Below are positions 59,734-64,000 of a stretch of DNA of 64,000 bases, piece after piece. Every line of letters begins with the position of its first letter. Within the stretch, counting starts at the first letter, position 1. This stretch comes from CAYRTV01 sp964505785. Its GTDB lineage: Bacteria; Acidobacteriota; Aminicenantia; Aminicenantales; Aminicenantaceae. The stretch covers positions 310,001 to 374,000 of the forward strand of contig CAZDJZ010000001.1 of assembly GCA_964505785.1 (NCBI GenBank), in the 5' to 3' direction. The translations under genes and the position numbers were made by a program. The notes beneath the pieces are model-generated. The model worked only from the letters and a program-made list of their open reading frames with translations. It made no database searches and had not been told where the DNA came from.

Positions 59734-61632
59734 TTATTCCGGCCAATACTCGGGGACAATGTCCAATTCGAAGAAGACCCCGAGATAACGTTTTTCTTCG
59801 GACAGTTCCTGCTCAAAATGAGGGATGGAGCCTTTTTCCGCCTTAACGGAGAGCCGGTAAAGATGGATCCATTGATTCATTTTAAAAACCCGCTGGGGAT
59901 GGAATGTCAAAGTTCCCCGCTGGAGGGAACCCAGGGTGATTGTTTTGGTTTCCCCGCCGAACCGGACGGTAATGGTATTGCTCATTCTGGGGTTATTGAG
60001 CAGGCGGAATGTTATGGATTCAATGGGATAAAAGGTTTTTAGAATCATGTCCGACTCATGAGGTCCGCGTGTGTAGAAGCCCCTTCTTTCCAAAACCGAT
60101 GTTGTCCTTGGGAGAAAATTATCGTCGAGAAAATAAAGCCAGGTGTATTCCATTCCTGTCTTTTGTCTTTGGGCGGCGGGATTGGTATTGGTAGGAAGGT
60201 TATTGATCAGAGTCAATTCCACCGGCATCATTTTGAAGGGGAATTTTTTGGCGTGAGTAGCCGGGAAATGGGAATGCTGCAAAGGGCTCACCAGGATTTG
60301 AGCGACAAAAAAAGACGCAGCCAGCCAGCTTATACCCAATTCCCTGGGTTTGCGTTCAAGGCCGGGTAAAAACAGAAAGAATGGATAGATGCTGAGAAAG
60401 TACCGGTTAGCCAGAGCGCCTCCGCCTCCGTTATAATTATCCGGCATCAATACGATATAGATCAGAATCTCTCCGGTAAGGGCAGCCAGTATCATCCATT
60501 GATAAGGCGATTTTCGCCGCATGAAAAAAAGAAACAACGCCAGAACTGCGGGAAAATAGTACCAGGTCAAGCCGGTGAAGCGCCCGAAGAAATAATAAAA
60601 AATATTTCGGATAAATACACGGGGGGGATACAGGTGTTTTTCCGCATATCCTTCGGAGGTCATAACACCGCCGGAAGCCTGTTCGAAAGTGAGATGCTCT
60701 TTTTCAAGAGGATACCCGCCGTCTCCATAAAATGTTTTCCGGTTTCCGCCTTGATAATTCCAATCACCGGTTATGAGGTAGTTGCTTCCCCAGAATAAAA
60801 TGGATACGGCCAGGAAGATCAGAATGATGTTCCCAGCCCGGAGCCACTTTTTTTGGAGGATAAGATGCAGCGCCAAAGGCCCCATCACTGCAATATTGGG
60901 GGGCTTGGAATAGACTGCGATGGCGGCCAGCACAGCTGCCAGGATGTCCGACCAGGGAGAAAGAAGAAAGGCATGCAGCCATGGGGGTGGAACCGGATCT
61001 GTTTGCGGGTAACGGACTGCCTGATATTTATAAAGCCAGAGGAAAAGCACACAAAAAACAAGAAAGAAGTTAAAAAAATCGGGGCTCAGCCACAGGAAAT
61101 ATATCATGGCCACTGACGCAAAAAAGAAGGTGAAAACCAAGGCGAGGGAAAAAGCAGGAGCATTGGCTGTGGAAAAGTATGCATAGCCGAGATATAGAAG
61201 TAAAAAAAGAAGGAGGGCATGGAAAACCAGAATTCCGTTGCAGCCCAGAAGTTTCGCGAAAGGGGCGGTGAAAAGAGAATGCGCAAACGATTTGGCGAAA
61301 TAGATCTTTCCGCCCTTTCCCTTTTTAAGGAACAGACCCAAAGGGCCGGCGTCAAACGACCGGTAGTAACGGATGAGATCTTTCCGGGTGTATTCGATAT
61401 CGCCGTCCTGGGCGATACTTTGGGTCAGCATGTAATAGGTGGCTTCATCGGCGAAGAGGAAATTTTTTTGAAGACCCCGGATATTGAGAAAAAGCGCAGC
61501 CCCTAAAGCAAAAAGGAATATGAACAGGATAATCCGGAAAACAGTCGGCTTCTCTTCAAACATGGGTAAACCAATACCATAACCCGGAGGAAAATTCAAT
61601 AATGCTGTTCTTGACTTTTCAGGCAGTATCAT
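59734..61632 (-). CDS. GT39-type polytopic glycosyltransferase
   Basis: A membrane protein of up to 632 residues with about eleven hydrophobic helices and a C-terminal periplasmic-type domain (about 490-632). The first loop has the acidic DE pair of lipid-linked-sugar transferases (FLFADEATYYML). It should move a sugar from a polyprenyl phosphate to a protein or glycan outside the membrane. Start uncertain: ATG 61632 gives the full length; ATG 61563 gives 609 residues, begins with MFEEKPTVFR before the first helix, and has a weak promoter pair ending seven bases upstream. It is followed by asnB after two bases. Confidence 0.82.
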   Translation of the reverse strand: MILPEKSRTALLNFPPGYGIGLPMFEEKPTVFRIILFIFLFALGAALFLNIRGLQKNFLFADEATYYMLTQSIAQDGDIEYTRKDLIRYYRSFDAGPLGLFLKKGKGGKIYFAKSFAHSLFTAPFAKLLGCNGILVFHALLLFLLLYLGYAYFSTANAPAFSLALVFTFFFASVAMIYFLWLSPDFFNFFLVFCVLFLWLYKYQAVRYPQTDPVPPPWLHAFLLSPWSDILAAVLAAIAVYSKPPNIAVMGPLALHLILQKKWLRAGNIILIFLAVSILFWGSNYLITGDWNYQGGNRKTFYGDGGYPLEKEHLTFEQASGGVMTSEGYAEKHLYPPRVFIRNIFYYFFGRFTGLTWYYFPAVLALFLFFMRRKSPYQWMILAALTGEILIYIVLMPDNYNGGGGALANRYFLSIYPFFLFLPGLERKPRELGISWLAASFFVAQILVSPLQHSHFPATHAKKFPFKMMPVELTLINNLPTNTNPAAQRQKTGMEYTWLYFLDDNFLPRTTSVLERRGFYTRGPHESDMILKTFYPIESITFRLLNNPRMSNTITVRFGGETKTITLGSLQRGTLTFHPQRVFKMNQWIHLYRLSVKAEKGSIPHFEQELSEEKRYLGVFFELDIVPEYWPE

Positions 61633-61702
61633 TTACATTTACTACGAAAGATAAGATTTTGCTGGGGGGGTTAACCATAAGCGATGAGACAGCTGTGCCG
61701 TC

Positions 61703-61723
61703 ACGATGATGAAAATCATGTGA
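61703..61723. other. Inverted repeat upstream of the pseudopilin operon
   Basis: CAC-GATGAT-GAAA-ATCAT-GTG is an imperfect palindrome with ATGAT/ATCAT arms. It lies about 35 bases before the first promoter candidate of the pseudopilin genes and could be an operator. No regulator can be assigned. Confidence 0.35.
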
Positions 61724-61754
61724 AAATCCCCCTGAAATTCACCCTGTCTTGCTA

Positions 61755-61842
61755 TTGACGCCGTGCGATTTTGCTATCATAGTATGTATAGAGAAATAAG
61801 ATACACAGGGAAATTTGCTATGTAAGGTTTTTCCGGTATAAA
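61755..61842 (+). promoter_or_regulatory. Tandem promoter candidates of the pseudopilin operon
   Basis: Promoter 1: TTGACG (61755-61760), 17-bp spacer, CATAGT (61778-61783). Promoter 2: TTGCTA (61815-61820), 16-bp spacer, TATAAA (61837-61842). Both precede the ATG at 61892. No -24/-12 motif for sigma-54 is present here. Confidence 0.5.
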
Positions 61843-61891
61843 ATTTCTCAAAGGGTAGGTCGAAAACGCGATCAAAAAAGGCGAAATTTTT

Positions 61892-62410
61892 ATGATGAAG
61901 AAACCGGGTAAAAAAAGGCAGGGGTTTACTCTTATTGAAGTGCTGGTTGTGGTTGCGCTGCTTGGAATCATATCCCTGGCCCTCTATCCCAATATCCGCA
62001 ATTCACTGGAAACACGCAATTTGGAAAATTCGGCCCGGGAGATCCTGACCTCTTTGCAAACCGCCAAATTTCAGGCCGTTAAGGAAAAATTGTTTCACCG
62101 GGTGCGTTTTTTTGTGCAGGACAACCTCTGGATGTATACTGTAGAAAGGCGGATCGATGCAGTCAATTGGGAGAGAGTTCCGGGGATCATGTTTAAGACC
62201 GTCCCGGCCCAATTTAATTTTACTCTGAATTTACCGAACGATATGCTGACCTTTTCCTCTATGGGTGTGGTGGTTGATTTTGATTCGACCATGAACAGTA
62301 TTACCTTGCAGAGTCCCAAGCTATACCGGCTGAATCAACCCGACTTGCGGATACTCAATGTTTTTGCCGGCGGTTCAATAAGGTATGTGGAATCGGAAAC
62401 GGGGGGTTAA
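61892..62410 (+). CDS. Type IV pilin-like / GspH-FimT pseudopilin
   Basis: A 172-residue minor pilin. The prepilin signal ends in KKRQG, cleaved before FTLIEVLVVVALLGIISLAL, with Glu at position +5. The remaining part has the GspH/FimT beta-rich shape (NLENSAREILTSLQTAKFQA). AAAAGGCG lies about eleven bases before the ATG. It begins an operon of minor pilins. Confidence 0.88.
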   Translation: MMKKPGKKRQGFTLIEVLVVVALLGIISLALYPNIRNSLETRNLENSAREILTSLQTAKFQAVKEKLFHRVRFFVQDNLWMYTVERRIDAVNWERVPGIMFKTVPAQFNFTLNLPNDMLTFSSMGVVVDFDSTMNSITLQSPKLYRLNQPDLRILNVFAGGSIRYVESETGG

Positions 62411-62416
62411 CCGCAA

Positions 62417-62845
62417 ATGAAGTGGATGAAAAAAAACCGGGATGGATTTTCGTTAATGGAAGTGCTGGTGGGGATGGTGCTGGTCGGGCTGACCATGCTG
62501 GGGCTGGCGCAGCTGTTCACTTACAGTATCGTGGTGAATTCCCGTGCGGATGAAATCTCCAACGCCACCTTTCTAGCCCAGCAGCAGATCGATATGCTGC
62601 GCAGTTTCACCGCAGCTGAGTTAAGCACCGCGGCTTTAACGATCGGCGATGAACTCTTGGATATCAACAATGACGGGGTCATCGATTACCGCCGGCTGAC
62701 GGATATGCGCATTAACAACCAGGTCTGGGATGTGCAAATCCTTGTTTTTCCGGCGGAAGCCCAAAACATCAGCCAGTCGCTTCTGCTGCAGGATCCGGTT
62801 CTGCATAAGGTTAAGGCTGATATCAGCACGATTATCGGCCGCTGA
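62417..62845 (+). CDS. PilV/GspI-like minor pseudopilin
   Basis: A 142-residue prepilin-like protein. Leader KKNRDG is followed by FSLMEVLVGMVLVGLTMLGL with the conserved Glu at +5. The following AQQQIDMLRSFTAAELS segment is typical of PilV/GspI. It follows the GspH-like gene after six bases. Confidence 0.85.
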   Translation: MKWMKKNRDGFSLMEVLVGMVLVGLTMLGLAQLFTYSIVVNSRADEISNATFLAQQQIDMLRSFTAAELSTAALTIGDELLDINNDGVIDYRRLTDMRINNQVWDVQILVFPAEAQNISQSLLLQDPVLHKVKADISTIIGR

Positions 62846-62870
62846 ATACATAGGATGACAGGATAAGGGA

Positions 62871-63983
62871 ATGAAAAAGTTATACGTATTTAAAAGGTCT
62901 GTCCGCAGCGGGTTCACCTTGATTGAATTTTTAATCGGGAGCGCGGTTATGCTGGTGGTGATACTCGGAAGCCTGCAGATATATCAGCACAGCAACCGGA
63001 TCTCCGTGGACCAGCAGCAGTTCGCACAGCTGCAGCACGATGTGCGCTCCGGCATGTTTTTTATACAGCAGGACGGCCGTTCCGCAGGTGTGGGGCTGCC
63101 CATTGAATTTGTGGGATATTACCTGGAAGGCACGGATAATGAAGACCAGGATGGGGCGGAGGTCACACCTGACCGGTTACTCATGATGGGCAACCTGGAA
63201 GATCCGCTGAATTTGAGAATTGATAATTATCAAGGGTCAGCCGCCAATCTGGCTGTAGATGATTACAGCTTCGAACAGTATCCCTACCCGGATGACTATT
63301 ATGAAGACATGGTGGTGCTGATTCTGCCCAACCCGGATTCAGGCTGCCGTGCCGGAGAAGTGCGGGAAATAACCCATGTCAGCCATTCCGCCACCGGCGG
63401 CAATGAAAAACTGAATTTTTCCCATGGTCTATCCAAAGAATTCAACCTCCCCGGCGGTTTGGGCGGAACCTGTGACTCTTCCAATGATTATGACGGCGGC
63501 ACGGTGGCGTTTGTCAACGTCAAAGAATACTGGCTGGATGTGACCGGAAATTATTCCGGGCTGACGGCGGGCGAGAACGGGTACATCGGCAGCGGCGTAG
63601 GGAATGTCCTGTATGTAACCCATAACGGCGTGCACCGGCCGGTGGCACAGGACATCGAAAATCTTCAGTTTCAATATAACGCTGATCTGGACAACGACGG
63701 AGTTCTGGATGGATTCACGGACTGGAATCCGATATGGAGCGGGGACCCGGATATTGTAGGTAAGATAACCCATGTCCGTATCCAAATTGTGGGCCGGACC
63801 CCGGACCGGTTTGTCAGCTTGTCCGGCCGGCAGCCGCCCAATAATATTCATCTGTTCCGCCGGCCCCAAGTGGCCAACACACTAGCGGCTTCAGAGGATG
63901 ACCTTCACCGCCGTTTCATGCTGGAATCCACCATCAGCGTACGCAACCGGGGACTGACCCTTTATAACTTTGGAGAGCGGTAA
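62871..63983 (+). CDS. PilW/GspJ-like minor pseudopilin
   Basis: A 370-residue prepilin-like protein. The leader ends RSG before FTLIEFLIGSAVMLVVILGS. The large globular part includes FAQLQHDVRSGMFFIQQDGR, a block shared by PilW-family proteins, and Asp/Asn-rich turns (DLDNDGVLDG) that may bind Ca2+ as in GspK/PilY1-type loops. It is the third gene in the operon. Confidence 0.85.
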   Translation: MKKLYVFKRSVRSGFTLIEFLIGSAVMLVVILGSLQIYQHSNRISVDQQQFAQLQHDVRSGMFFIQQDGRSAGVGLPIEFVGYYLEGTDNEDQDGAEVTPDRLLMMGNLEDPLNLRIDNYQGSAANLAVDDYSFEQYPYPDDYYEDMVVLILPNPDSGCRAGEVREITHVSHSATGGNEKLNFSHGLSKEFNLPGGLGGTCDSSNDYDGGTVAFVNVKEYWLDVTGNYSGLTAGENGYIGSGVGNVLYVTHNGVHRPVAQDIENLQFQYNADLDNDGVLDGFTDWNPIWSGDPDIVGKITHVRIQIVGRTPDRFVSLSGRQPPNNIHLFRRPQVANTLAASEDDLHRRFMLESTISVRNRGLTLYNFGER

Positions 63984-63984
63984 G

Positions 63985-64000
63985 ATGTCGACATTGAAAA
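63985..64000 (+). CDS. Start of the next operon gene, cut by the window end
   Basis: An ATG one base after the preceding stop begins a frame reading MSTLK before the window ends. In such operons the next gene is often a PilX/GspK-like protein, but nothing beyond five codons can be seen. Confidence 0.4.

Overview
The window looks like the chromosome of a diderm (Gram-negative) bacterium with a GC content that I judge by eye to be in the mid-40s. Outer-membrane evidence is a secretin, lipoproteins with lipoboxes, and a type IV pilus / type II secretion-like machine. The gene mix (Yip1-type ABC module, DUF4388 protein, TPR lipoprotein with an SLH-like tail, secreted C69 dipeptidase, secretin with a cohesin-like tail) suggests the Acidobacteriota/Aminicenantes neighbourhood. 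That placement is an inference from memory, not a computed one. No phage, IS element, CRISPR array or rRNA was seen; one tRNA (CAT anticodon) is present.

Layout. 1-4.6 kb: end of a surface-polysaccharide locus (GT2, two GT4 enzymes, polyprenyl-phosphate sugar transferase). 4.8-8.9 kb, minus strand: miaA-hflX-TPR/SLH lipoprotein-pgsA operon. 9-12.7 kb, minus: DUF4388 protein and a YknX/YknY/YknW-like ABC module with no permease. 12.9-17.6 kb: inositol-phosphatase family enzyme with a LecA-like protein, ffh, accB-accC. 17.8-19.9 kb: rpsP-khpA-rimM-trmD-rplS, with rimM split by a frameshift at a T9 run. 20-23.6 kb: large TPR protein, sigma-54 activator, small Cys-rich protein. 23.7-31.4 kb: NhaC antiporter with isoaspartyl dipeptidase, acyltransferase, PpiD-like foldase, acyl-CoA dehydrogenase. 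30.6-36.4 kb, minus: HIT-HU-rpsA-ispH and M50 protease-scpA-scpB. 36.7-41.4 kb: glnA with a divergent Lrp regulator, and an exported M1 peptidase. 41.6-46.2 kb: NtrC-type regulator with a large sensor kinase, and a small exported protein. 46.4-54 kb: pilC-pilB-pilM-pilN-pilO-pilP-pilQ. 54.2-61.6 kb, minus: secreted dipeptidase, tilS, tRNA-CAT, asparagine synthetase, GT39. 61.9-64 kb: pseudopilin operon, cut by the window end.

Three cross-cutting signals are not explained by gene families. (1) Several genes appear to be leaderless: a good -10 hexamer, often with a TTGACA 17 bp upstream or a TGn extension, ends only about 5-9 nt before the start codon, and no Shine-Dalgarno sequence is present. 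Other genes in the same window have strong Shine-Dalgarno sites, so two initiation modes seem to coexist. (2) Spacers carry phased 7-bp repeats, and a GATTTGAGATTTGC-like version sits at the 3' end of at least three genes; in pgsA it encodes the last residues. (3) Between scpB and ispH two tiny, mutually similar open frames are chained to ispH by 4-nt stop/start overlaps.

Functionally, much of the window is cell-envelope work (polysaccharide, pilus/secretion, lipid head groups, protein folding, exported peptidases) interleaved with conserved translation genes. The two exported peptidases and the isoaspartyl dipeptidase fit a peptide-consuming lifestyle, which is an inference.
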